A stretch of 64,000 bases of DNA from Mesorhizobium australicum WSM2073 (GTDB taxonomy: Bacteria; Pseudomonadota; Alphaproteobacteria; Rhizobiales; Rhizobiaceae). The notes below the pieces were generated by a model. The model searched no databases, was not told the origin of the DNA, and saw only the letters and a program-made list of their open reading frames with translations. Shown here one piece after another: positions 26,697-34,395 of the stretch. The translations under genes were made by a program, and so were the position numbers. The stretch covers positions 1,488,001 through 1,552,000 of the forward strand of contig NC_019973.1 of the NCBI RefSeq assembly GCF_000230995.2, given 5' to 3'. The stretch's first letter is position 1. Every line of letters begins with the position of its first letter.

Positions 26697-27617
26697 TCAG
26701 GCGGCTTTCACCTGGGCGACGCTGGCCGGCACCAGCACATTGAGCGCTCCAGGTTTGATTTCGATCGTCGTCTCACGATCGAGCCTGACCAGTTCGCCGT
26801 CCATGACGGCACGGAATTTCCTGCCGCCGGAATGAATTTTGAGGGTCACCCTGTCGGCCTGGTGGATTTCGACATGTTCGTTGTCACGCCACTTGCCGCG
26901 CGCCACGTTGAACAAAAACTTGACCAGTTCGGCGCGCTGCTGCGCTACCGTGACGTAAATGCCGAGCACGCCACCGGCCGGATTGTCGGCATAGGGCAGG
27001 TGACCTTCGCCGAAGAGATTGTTGGTCACGCCGAGGCCGGATATGCGGGCAGTCATCTCCGCTTCACCGATGCCGAGCGTGACCTTCATTGCCGGCGGGT
27101 TCTTGATCGTCGCCCAGGCTGCCTTGGCGGAAGCGCCGATCTTGCCCAGGCGTGAGCCGAATTCCATGCCCTGGCGCAGCTGCACCATCTTGGCATGCAT
27201 GCCGATCGAGAACTGATGAACGAAAGGCTGGCCATTGGCCGTAGCCATGTCGACCGCGATGACTTCGCCGTCGGCGAAGGATTTCAGCGCCGCATCGAGC
27301 GACTGCGGAATACCAAGGCCGCGCGCAAACAGGTTCATGGTGCCGGCCGGCAATATGGCGAGCGCCTTTTTCCTGCCCATCAGCCTGGCGGCCGCGGCCG
27401 AGATGGTGCCGTCACCGCCTCCGGCGAGCACGACGTCGACGGTGCGGCGCGACGCAGCGCTGTCGAGGGTGTCCACGACGTCCTTGCCGGCAACGATGTC
27501 GATGCTGAGAGAGTGGCCCGCCGATTCCAGCGTCTGACGCATCCGGTCCGAAAAGGCGGCGAGATCGGTGGTGCGCAAGGTGCCGCCGTCCCGGTTCAGC
27601 ACCGCTGCGAATTTCAT
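26697..27617 (-). CDS. Diacylglycerol/lipid kinase family protein
   Basis: This is a 306-residue protein of the DAGK_cat family (YegS/DgkB-like). It has the nucleotide motif LAGGGDGT at about residues 64-71, PAGTMNLFARGLGIP near 90, and a C-terminal beta-sandwich domain ending in FRAVMDGELV. Such enzymes transfer phosphate from ATP to lipids such as diacylglycerol, phosphatidylglycerol or sphingoid bases at the inner membrane. The exact substrate cannot be told. An exact EcfG-type promoter 55 bases upstream predicts induction in the general stress response, suggesting lipid remodelling under stress. Confidence 0.87.
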   Translation of the reverse strand: MKFAAVLNRDGGTLRTTDLAAFSDRMRQTLESAGHSLSIDIVAGKDVVDTLDSAASRRTVDVVLAGGGDGTISAAAARLMGRKKALAILPAGTMNLFARGLGIPQSLDAALKSFADGEVIAVDMATANGQPFVHQFSIGMHAKMVQLRQGMEFGSRLGKIGASAKAAWATIKNPPAMKVTLGIGEAEMTARISGLGVTNNLFGEGHLPYADNPAGGVLGIYVTVAQQRAELVKFLFNVARGKWRDNEHVEIHQADRVTLKIHSGGRKFRAVMDGELVRLDRETTIEIKPGALNVLVPASVAQVKAA

Positions 27618-27671
27618 GCCCCGCTCCGCTGCTCACTTCAAACCGGCCGGGGTACCCCAGCCGACGGCTGA

Positions 27672-27696
27672 AACGCGTCAGACCGGGAATAGTTCC
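27672..27696 (-). promoter_or_regulatory. EcfG-type promoter (N16)
   Basis: On the minus strand GGAAC (27696-27692) and CGTT (27675-27672) are separated by 16 bases. It drives the lipid kinase gene starting at 27617. Confidence 0.8.
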
Positions 27697-27790
27697 GGCA
27701 GGGCGGAAACTCCGGCCAGACCCAGGTTTTCGGCAATGGGCAGTCAGATCCGCTTCTTGGGTTTTGGCTTCGGCCATCGCGGTTTTTGTC

Positions 27791-27815
27791 GGAACAACAG
27801 CATGGTCACGACGTT
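27791..27815 (+). promoter_or_regulatory. EcfG-type promoter (N16)
   Basis: GGAAC at 27791-27795 and CGTT at 27812-27815 are 16 bases apart, 88 bases before the PRC-barrel gene at 27904. Confidence 0.78.
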
Positions 27816-27903
27816 GTGAACCTGCAGAGATGTCGCGTCCGATCCCCAGCGAGGGATTCAACCGGGCGCGGCATGACGAAATCAGGCACGAGGAGAGACT
27901 ATC

Positions 27904-29208
27904 ATGATCCGCACCCTTTTAGCGACGACCGCCCTTGCGACAATGGTTGCAACCGGCGCCTTCGCGCAGAGCGCTGCAACCCCAGCCCCCGCGAACCAGC
28001 CCGCCGCCCAGGAGCCGGCCGCGACGGCGCCGGTACCGCGCGCTGAAGGCAGCATCGTCACCAACATCATCGGCGAAACCGTCTACAATGGCACTGGCGA
28101 CAATGCCGAGAATATCGGCAAGGTCACTGACGTGGTCTTCGACAAGGACGGCATGGCGAAATCCGTCGTCATCGGCGTAGGCGGTTTCCTTGGCGTGGGA
28201 ACCAAGAATGTCGCCTTCGACTACGACAAGCTGCAATGGGCCGAGAAGAACGGCGATCGCTGGCTGGTGGCGCAGACCACCAAGGATGAACTGAAGGCGC
28301 ATCCGGAGTTCGACAGCAAGGCTTACGCGCCGGCCCCGGCCGCAGCGACGACCGCACAGGCGCCGGCCACATCGACCGACACCGCGCAGCAGTCCACGAA
28401 CGCCGAGCCGGTCAAACAGGCTGATGGCAACCTGGCCACAAACATCATCGGTGAAAATGTCTACAACGGCACCGGCGATGACGCCCAGAAGATCGGGGAT
28501 GTGAACGACATCGTGCTGACCAAGGAAGGCAAGGCGCAGTCGCTGATTATTGGCGTCGGCGGGTTCCTGGGCATGGGCGAAAAGAACGTGGCTTATGATT
28601 TCGCCAAGGCGCAGTGGGCACAGAAGAACGGCGACCGCTGGCTGGTGGCGCAGACCACCAAGGAAGAGCTGCAGGCGCAGCCGGATTTCAACCGCAAGGC
28701 CTATGATCCGGCGCCGGCAACGACGGCATCCAATGAACCGGCGCCAACCGCGCCCGCAGCGGCGCCGTCCGCCGCGACAGCTCCCGCCGCCGCTCCGGCG
28801 GACAAGACCGCGGCGGCGCCGGCTGACGCCACGGCTCCTGACCAGACACAGACCGCGGCCATCGACAAGTCCAAGCTTACCGAGATGCCGGTTGGAGAGA
28901 TCAGGGGCGACGACCTGAAGGGCACGACGGTCTATGGCGCCAACGACGCCAAGGTCGGTGAGATCGGCGATGTGGTGCTGACGCCCGACAAGAAACCCGA
29001 CGCCGTGATCGTCGATGTCGGCGGCTTCCTCGGCATTGGCGAGAAGGAGGTCGCGGTCGGCATGGATAATTTGAAGTTCATGACCGACAAGAACGGCAAG
29101 AAGTACCTTTATACGACCTTCACCAAGGAGCAACTCGAGAAGCAAGCGGCTTACGACAAGGGCTCCTACGCCCAGAAGCGGGACGAGCAGCGTCTGATCG
29201 TCCGGTAG
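27904..29208 (+). CDS. Exported protein with three PRC-barrel domains
   Basis: This 434-residue protein has a signal peptide (cut near residue 22, TGAFAQ before SAAT). Three PRC-barrel repeats follow at about 48-140, 170-262 and 325-425, joined by Ala/Pro/Thr-rich linkers. The first two repeats are near copies (NIIGE-VYNGTGD, VIGVGGFLG, WLVAQTTK-EL); the third is more diverged (VYGANDAKVGEIGD). PRC-barrel proteins of this sort are periplasmic or surface proteins of unclear role in rhizobia. GAGGAGAGACTATC precedes the ATG, and an EcfG-type promoter lies upstream, divergent from the lipid kinase promoter. Confidence 0.85.
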   Translation: MIRTLLATTALATMVATGAFAQSAATPAPANQPAAQEPAATAPVPRAEGSIVTNIIGETVYNGTGDNAENIGKVTDVVFDKDGMAKSVVIGVGGFLGVGTKNVAFDYDKLQWAEKNGDRWLVAQTTKDELKAHPEFDSKAYAPAPAAATTAQAPATSTDTAQQSTNAEPVKQADGNLATNIIGENVYNGTGDDAQKIGDVNDIVLTKEGKAQSLIIGVGGFLGMGEKNVAYDFAKAQWAQKNGDRWLVAQTTKEELQAQPDFNRKAYDPAPATTASNEPAPTAPAAAPSAATAPAAAPADKTAAAPADATAPDQTQTAAIDKSKLTEMPVGEIRGDDLKGTTVYGANDAKVGEIGDVVLTPDKKPDAVIVDVGGFLGIGEKEVAVGMDNLKFMTDKNGKKYLYTTFTKEQLEKQAAYDKGSYAQKRDEQRLIVR

Positions 29209-29252
29209 GCAAGGATTCTTCGTTAGGCAAGATGCTTCGATAGGCAAGGATC
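29206..29252 (+). repeat. Short tandem repeat, 17-18 bp unit
   Basis: Almost three copies of TAGGCAAG-GAT-N-CTTCG start at 29206, 29224 and 29241. The first TAG is the stop codon of the PRC-barrel gene. Confidence 0.6.
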
Positions 29253-29253
29253 C

Positions 29254-29283
29254 AGGGCGGTAGGGTAATCCCCCTACCGCCCT
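29254..29283. terminator. Hairpin between convergent genes
   Basis: A 12-bp perfect stem (29254-29265 with 29272-29283) has a 6-base loop. It overlaps the last codons of the sulfatase gene and lacks a T-run, so it may work only as a partial terminator. Confidence 0.55.
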
Positions 29284-30833
29284 GCTTGCGATCTGGAATA
29301 TCCAGCCACCCCGTTTTCCGTCAGTTCCAAAAGGGCAAGCGACTGGTCGAGATGTTCGGCCCGCCAGGCGAGCAGCCTTTCGGCGAATTCCAGCCGGGTC
29401 GAACGATGTGCCGGGCTGCCGGCGAGGTTCTTCAATTCGCCAGGGTCGTCCTCCATGTCGAAAAGCAGCGGCGGCAGGCCGCCGCCAAAATGCACGTACT
29501 TGAATTTCTTCGTGCGGATGACAGCGAGGTTGCACTGGCGCGAGGTGATGCCGAAGTGCCGTTCGGCTTCACCGCCGGCGATCGAGCGAAAGTCGAACTC
29601 CCAGTGCGCGGCGTCGCGCCAAATGGCGGGCGTTCCACCGCTCAGGAAGGGTTTCAGCGAGCATCCGTCAAGGTGCGGTTCGGGAGCCACGCCGAGCAGG
29701 TCGATGAGCGTAGGCAAAATGTCCACCGCTTCGGTGAAGCGATCGACAGCGCTGCCGGCAGCCTTGCGGTGGCGTGGATCGCGGATGATCAGCGGGATAT
29801 GGTAGCTGCCGTCGAAATAGCCGCCCTTGCCCAGCATGAAGTGGTCGCCCATCATTTCAGCATGGTCGGAGGTGAGCACGATGATGGTGTTGTCCCACGC
29901 GGCTTCGGTCTTCAGCGCTTGCCACAGGCGGCCGAGCTGCGCGTCCACCTCCGAGATCATGCCGTAATAGATCGCTCGGATGCGGCGGAAATCATCCTCG
30001 CTCCAGTCGTGCACTTTCCCCGTGGCGCCGGGGCGGAACTTCGCTCGTTTTTGGCGATCGAGATCATAGGCGACGTAGGGGTGGCCCTGAGATTCGGCGC
30101 GCCAACTTTCCGCGCGGTGAAAAGCGGGGCCGTCCGCGGGATCGTATTGAGTGTTGTACGGTTCCGGTACGATGAAGGGCGGATGCGGGCTGATAAAGGA
30201 AAGATGCGCAAACCACGGCGTGGCCTCGTCCTGCTCGCCCAGCCAGCGGATGAACTCGCCGGCAAGGAAGGCCGTCGGCGTCTGGTCCCTGGAGTAGACG
30301 GGTGGCGCTTCGGTCACCGCACCGTCGACCTCGCCCACCGGACGATGAATGTCAGGACTTCCAGTGCCGGCATCGATGCCTTGCTGCTTCAGCCAGGACA
30401 GCCACTGCTTCTGATGTTCGGGCAGCAATTGGCGCGCCGTGAAGCCGGGCAGAACACCCTCATAGCTGTGCAACCGCGGATCGGCCGGTGCAAGCTGGCG
30501 CGGATCGAGCGACACATCGGTATAGCCGAACAAGGTCGGATCGTAACCGACGCTGCGCGCGGCGAGCGCAATATTGCCATGGCGGGCGTCGAGCGGCGTG
30601 CCGTTGCGGCAGACACGATTGTTCATCTGATAGAGGCCGGTGTAGAGGCAGGCACGGGCCGGTGAGCAAGGCGCCGCGCCGCCGTAATGGCGCTTGAACA
30701 GCACGCCGTCGGCGGCCAGCGCATCGGCATTCGGCGTCTTCACCTGGGGATGGCCGACAGCCGACAGGCAATCGCCGCGCCACTGGTCGCAAGTGATGAG
30801 AAGGACATTTGGCCGCCTGCCTTTTCCAGTCAC
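29274..30833 (-). CDS. Sulfatase-family hydrolase, phosphonate monoester hydrolase-like
   Basis: This is a 519-residue alkaline-phosphatase-superfamily enzyme that hydrolyses sulfate or phosphonate esters. The N-terminal metal Asp lies in LLITCDQWRG. The formylglycine motif is C56-S-P-A-R in APCSPARACLYTGLYQMN, so a maturase should convert the Cys. The second metal site is TSDHAEMMGDH. The segment TGLYQMNNR and overall length recall rhizobial phosphonate monoester hydrolases more than choline sulfatase. No signal peptide, so it is cytoplasmic. The start is GTG at 30833 with GAGGGG 9 bases upstream. Natural substrate unknown. Confidence 0.85.
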   Translation of the reverse strand: MTGKGRRPNVLLITCDQWRGDCLSAVGHPQVKTPNADALAADGVLFKRHYGGAAPCSPARACLYTGLYQMNNRVCRNGTPLDARHGNIALAARSVGYDPTLFGYTDVSLDPRQLAPADPRLHSYEGVLPGFTARQLLPEHQKQWLSWLKQQGIDAGTGSPDIHRPVGEVDGAVTEAPPVYSRDQTPTAFLAGEFIRWLGEQDEATPWFAHLSFISPHPPFIVPEPYNTQYDPADGPAFHRAESWRAESQGHPYVAYDLDRQKRAKFRPGATGKVHDWSEDDFRRIRAIYYGMISEVDAQLGRLWQALKTEAAWDNTIIVLTSDHAEMMGDHFMLGKGGYFDGSYHIPLIIRDPRHRKAAGSAVDRFTEAVDILPTLIDLLGVAPEPHLDGCSLKPFLSGGTPAIWRDAAHWEFDFRSIAGGEAERHFGITSRQCNLAVIRTKKFKYVHFGGGLPPLLFDMEDDPGELKNLAGSPAHRSTRLEFAERLLAWRAEHLDQSLALLELTENGVAGYSRSQAGR

Positions 30834-31060
30834 TTGCGCTTACCCCTCTCCAGCACGTTCGAATGCGCACATGGAACCGATTCCATCCACCGCGCAAGAC
30901 CAGGGCTGTTTGCTAAACGGTGAACAAGGATCTTTCGATTGTTCACTTTTAAGGCACAGTCCATCCTGTGTTTGCCGCCTTTGCCATACTCGCTCGTATC
31001 CTCATATTGGCGTGGAGAGCGGCGAGGGCCGCACAAACACCAAGGGAAGGAGCAGAGACC

Positions 31061-31993
31061 ATGCTCGACCAAATCAAGGGCCTGCATCACGTCACCTCGA
31101 TGGCCAGGGATGCACGGCAGAACAATGATTTCTTCACCCACAAGCTCGGCCTGCGCCGGGTCAAAAAGACCGTCAATTTCGACGCGCCCGACGTCTACCA
31201 TCTCTATTATGGCGATGAGGCCGGCACACCCGGTTCGGTGATGACCTATTTCCCGTTTCCCAACATCGGCAAGGGCCGTCCTGGCGTCGGCGAAGTCGGC
31301 ACCACGGTCTATTCCGTGCCGGAAGGCACGCTCGCCTCTTGGGAAAAACGCTTCATCGACGAAGGCGTAACCAATGTCGCCCGCGAGGAAAGCTTTGGCG
31401 AGAAGCGGCTCGCATTTGCCGGTCCGGATGGCGATGGCTTTGCACTGGTCGAGGACAAGACCGACGGCAGAGCGCCGTGGGTGAAGGGCGGTATTGCCGC
31501 GGACGAGGCGATCCGCGGCTTTCACTCGGTTTCGCTGAGGCTGAAGGATGGCGGCGCCACCGAGGAGCTGTTGAAGTTCATGGGTTACGAGGAGGTCGAC
31601 AAGTCAGGCAATGTCAGGCGGCTCGCCGTCAAGAACGGCAATGGCGCCGATTTCGTCGATATCGAAACGCTGCCGACCGCACCCTTCGCCGATCTCGGCG
31701 CCGGCTCCGTTCATCATGTCGCCTTCGCCGTCGAGAATCGCGCCAAGCAGCTCGAAGTGCGCAAGGCGCTGATGGATACGGGCTATGGGGTGACGCCGGT
31801 GATCGACCGCGATTATTTCTGGGCGATCTATTTCCGCACGCCGGGCGGCGTGCTGTTCGAAGTCGCCACCAATGAGCCGGGTTTCGACAAGGACGAGGAC
31901 ACCGCCCATCTCGGCGAGGCGCTGAAGCTGCCGACGCAGCATCAGCATCTGCGGCCGTATCTCGAACAGCATCTGCAGAAGCTGGAGGGTTGA
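31061..31993 (+). CDS. Ring-cleaving dioxygenase of the VOC family (MhqO-like)
   Basis: This is a 310-residue protein with two vicinal-oxygen-chelate modules: LHHVTSMARDA at the start, a second half beginning GFHSVSLRLKDGG, and HHVAFAVEN plus GVLFEVAT toward the C-terminus, supplying the His/His/Glu metal ligands. It belongs with MhqO/LinE/PcpA-type hydroquinone dioxygenases. AAGGGAAGGAGCAG precedes the ATG at 31061; the upstream opening to 30968 is rejected. It is followed after 4 bases by an esterase, matching the mhqO-mhqD pairing of Bacillus quinone-resistance operons. Confidence 0.85.
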   Translation: MLDQIKGLHHVTSMARDARQNNDFFTHKLGLRRVKKTVNFDAPDVYHLYYGDEAGTPGSVMTYFPFPNIGKGRPGVGEVGTTVYSVPEGTLASWEKRFIDEGVTNVAREESFGEKRLAFAGPDGDGFALVEDKTDGRAPWVKGGIAADEAIRGFHSVSLRLKDGGATEELLKFMGYEEVDKSGNVRRLAVKNGNGADFVDIETLPTAPFADLGAGSVHHVAFAVENRAKQLEVRKALMDTGYGVTPVIDRDYFWAIYFRTPGGVLFEVATNEPGFDKDEDTAHLGEALKLPTQHQHLRPYLEQHLQKLEG

Positions 31994-31997
31994 GACG

Positions 31998-32618
31998 ATG
32001 AGCAAGGACGCTTACGCCCACAAGGTGCTGCCTGGTTCGCCGGGTGGTCCGCTGCTTTTCGTCTTCCATGGCACAGGCGGCGACGAGAGCCAGCTTGTCT
32101 CGCTGGGGCGCGATCTCGCGCACCAGGCCACCATCGTCTCGCCGCGCGGCGATGTGTCGGAGCAAGGTGCCGCGCGCTTCTTCCGCCGCACCGGCGAGGG
32201 CGTCTATGACATGGACGACCTGGCGCGGGCCACGGCCAAGATGGCGGGCTTTGTCCAGGCCCATGTCGAGGCGGCGAAGCCATCGGCCGTGCTCGGCCTC
32301 GGCTATTCCAATGGCGCCAACGTCCTGGCTTCGCTGGTGTTCGAAACCCCTGACCTGTTCGACGCCACAGTGCTGATGCATCCGCTGATCCCGTTCGAGC
32401 CGCAGGTGAAGGGCAGCCTTGCCGGTCGTCACATCCTGGTGACTGCCGGCAGGCGCGATCCGATCTGCCCGCCGAACCTGACGGCGCGGCTCGAAGCCTA
32501 TTTGCGCGCCGACGGAGCCGATGTCACAGTGGAGTGGCACGAAGGCGGGCACGAGGTGCGGCCAAACGAAATCGAAGCGGCGCGGCGGCTTTTCGCCACC
32601 ATCGCCCAAGGAGTGTAG
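31998..32618 (+). CDS. Alpha/beta-hydrolase esterase (MhqD-like)
   Basis: This is a 206-residue carboxylesterase/phospholipase-type hydrolase. The oxyanion region is FHGTGGDE, the nucleophile elbow GLGYSNGA carries the catalytic Ser, the Asp is in GRRDPICP and the His in EGGHEV. MhqD homologues are paired with MhqO dioxygenases in hydroquinone and electrophile resistance. It begins 4 bases after the dioxygenase stop and ends 2 bases before the acetyltransferase gene, showing a tight three-gene operon. Confidence 0.87.
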   Translation: MSKDAYAHKVLPGSPGGPLLFVFHGTGGDESQLVSLGRDLAHQATIVSPRGDVSEQGAARFFRRTGEGVYDMDDLARATAKMAGFVQAHVEAAKPSAVLGLGYSNGANVLASLVFETPDLFDATVLMHPLIPFEPQVKGSLAGRHILVTAGRRDPICPPNLTARLEAYLRADGADVTVEWHEGGHEVRPNEIEAARRLFATIAQGV

Positions 32619-32620
32619 AG

Positions 32621-32920
32621 ATGCCCGATCAATTGCCAGAGATCGAACTTGAAGATCGCGGCTCCAAGGGTCGCTACGTCCTGCGCGGTGCAGGCGGTGC
32701 CGAGGCGGAGATGACCTTCACCAAGATCGGCGAGCACCAGCTGATCATCGATCACACCGAAGTGCCGGACGCCTTTCGCGGCCAGGGCGCCGGGCTTCGG
32801 CTCGTCACCCGCGCCGTCGAGGACGCGCGGGCAGCAGGCAAGAAGATCATCCCGCTCTGCCCGTTCGCCAACGCCCAGTTCCGCCGTCACCCGGAATGGG
32901 CGGATGTGCTGAAGCAGTAG
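32621..32920 (+). CDS. Small GNAT-fold N-acetyltransferase (YjdJ-type)
   Basis: This is a 99-residue minimal GNAT protein with acetyl-CoA loop VPDAFRGQGAGLRLV and C-terminal IIPLCPFANAQFRRHPEW. The length and ending match the YjdJ/Gtn10-type small acetyltransferases (pfam14542). The ATG at 32621 has AAGGAG upstream; the in-frame extension overlaps the esterase gene. Third gene of the mhq-like operon. Substrate unknown. Confidence 0.85.
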   Translation: MPDQLPEIELEDRGSKGRYVLRGAGGAEAEMTFTKIGEHQLIIDHTEVPDAFRGQGAGLRLVTRAVEDARAAGKKIIPLCPFANAQFRRHPEWADVLKQ

Positions 32921-33067
32921 GGTCCGCAAGCACAAAGCGGATGTGTAGGAACAGAGCTAAACGGGCGGCCATTGCCGTCCTGTTGGCTTTGTAATTTGCC
33001 CCGGCGGCACATCTTGCCTAGATATGATATATCGCCCTGCCGACAAACAGACCGAATGATCCCCCAT

Positions 33068-34126
33068 ATGACCGAAACAGACCTCGTCCCCGTCTTTGAC
33101 GGCCACAACGACACGCTGCTGCGTTTGCACCAGGCGAAAGACGCGGACGTCGAGAAGCTGTTCATCGAACGGAAATCGGGCGGCCATATCGACTTGCCGC
33201 GCGCCAGGGCCGGCGGATTCGCCGGCGGCATGTTCGCCATCTTCCCGCCGCCGGTCGAGAAAGCGCGGCGCAGCGCCGTGCCTTCGGCGCCGAGCGACAG
33301 CGAACCGCTGCCGCCCGAGGTGCCGCGCGCCGATGCGCTCAACTCGACGATCGCGATGGCGTCCATCCTGTTCCGGCTGGAGCGTGCCGGTGCATTGGCG
33401 ATCTGCCGCAGCGCCGGCGATGTGCGCAATGCCATGGCGCAAGGCACGATTGCCGCGGTGTTCCACATCGAAGGCGTCGAGGCGATCGATCCCGAACTCA
33501 CCATGCTCGACGTGCTGCATGCCGCGGGCCTGCGCTCGCTCGGCATCGTCTGGAGCCGGCCCAATGCGTTCGGTCACGGCGTGCCGTTCCGCTTTCCGTC
33601 CTCGCCGGATACCGGTCCGGGCCTGACCGATGCCGGCAAGGCGCTGGTCAAGGCCTGCAATGAACTGAGGATCATGATCGATCTCTCGCATCTCAACGAG
33701 AAGGGTTTTCGCGACGTCGCAGCGCTTAGCGATGCGCCGCTGGTCGCCACCCATTCCAACGTGCATGCGATCTGCGGCCATTCGCGCAACCTCACCGACT
33801 GGCAGCTCGGCGCGATCCGCGACTCCGGCGGCATGGTCGGGTTGAACTTCGCCACCGGCTTCCTGCGCGAGGACGGCCGCATGAATGCCGATACCAGCCT
33901 CGACATCATGGTGCGCCATATCGATTCCCTGCTGCAGGCTTTGGGCGAGGATGGCGTCGGTCTCGGTTCGGATTTCGACGGCGCCATGATCCCGGCCGTC
34001 ATCGGCGACGTCGCCGGTCTGCCGAAACTCATCGATGCGCTGGCGGCGCGCGGTTTTGGCCGGGCGCTGATCGAAAAGATTGCCTACCGCAACTGGCTAA
34101 GCATGCTGGAAAGAACGATAGGTTAG
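33068..34126 (+). CDS. Membrane-dipeptidase family (M19) zinc peptidase
   Basis: This is a metallo-dipeptidase of the renal-dipeptidase type, 352 residues from the ATG at 33068. Metal ligands appear in order: HND in VFDGHNDTLL, FHIEGVE, DLSHLNEKG, ATHSN and GSDFDG. The family cleaves dipeptides, including D-residue and pyrrolidine-type amides. No signal peptide is seen. An ATG at 33056 is an alternative; neither has a strong ribosome site. It ends 6 bases before the convergent 86-residue gene. Confidence 0.88.
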   Translation: MTETDLVPVFDGHNDTLLRLHQAKDADVEKLFIERKSGGHIDLPRARAGGFAGGMFAIFPPPVEKARRSAVPSAPSDSEPLPPEVPRADALNSTIAMASILFRLERAGALAICRSAGDVRNAMAQGTIAAVFHIEGVEAIDPELTMLDVLHAAGLRSLGIVWSRPNAFGHGVPFRFPSSPDTGPGLTDAGKALVKACNELRIMIDLSHLNEKGFRDVAALSDAPLVATHSNVHAICGHSRNLTDWQLGAIRDSGGMVGLNFATGFLREDGRMNADTSLDIMVRHIDSLLQALGEDGVGLGSDFDGAMIPAVIGDVAGLPKLIDALAARGFGRALIEKIAYRNWLSMLERTIG

Positions 34127-34132
34127 GACGCC

Positions 34133-34393
34133 TTATTCGAAGCCCATGCGCTTCAGCCAGTCCTTGCCGACGCCGCGATCGCGAATGATCGGCAGCGGGT
34201 TTTCCGCATCGAGCCGAGCGCAAATGCGATAGACCTCCAGCGTCTCGGCGCTCATCTCGCCGCGCTTGTAGAAGAACATGGCGGCGGCATAGCGCGTGCG
34301 GCCGGACCATTTCTCGCCGAGCGGCGTGTTGACCAGTTCCCACTGTTCGGCGGCTTCACCTTCTTCCTGTTGCTTGCCCGCTTCCTCGGTCAT
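34133..34393 (-). CDS. Conserved-looking small soluble protein coupled to the GcvT-like gene
   Basis: This is an 86-residue acidic-to-neutral protein with aromatic-rich centre (WSGRTRYAAAMFFYKRGEMS) and ending VGKDWLKRMGFE. I do not recognise the family. It starts 2 bases after the stop of the GcvT-like gene without its own clear ribosome site, so it is translationally coupled and probably belongs to the same enzyme system. It may be a small subunit or assembly factor; that is a guess from position only. Confidence 0.6.
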   Translation of the reverse strand: MTEEAGKQQEEGEAAEQWELVNTPLGEKWSGRTRYAAAMFFYKRGEMSAETLEVYRICARLDAENPLPIIRDRGVGKDWLKRMGFE

Positions 34394-34395
34394 GG

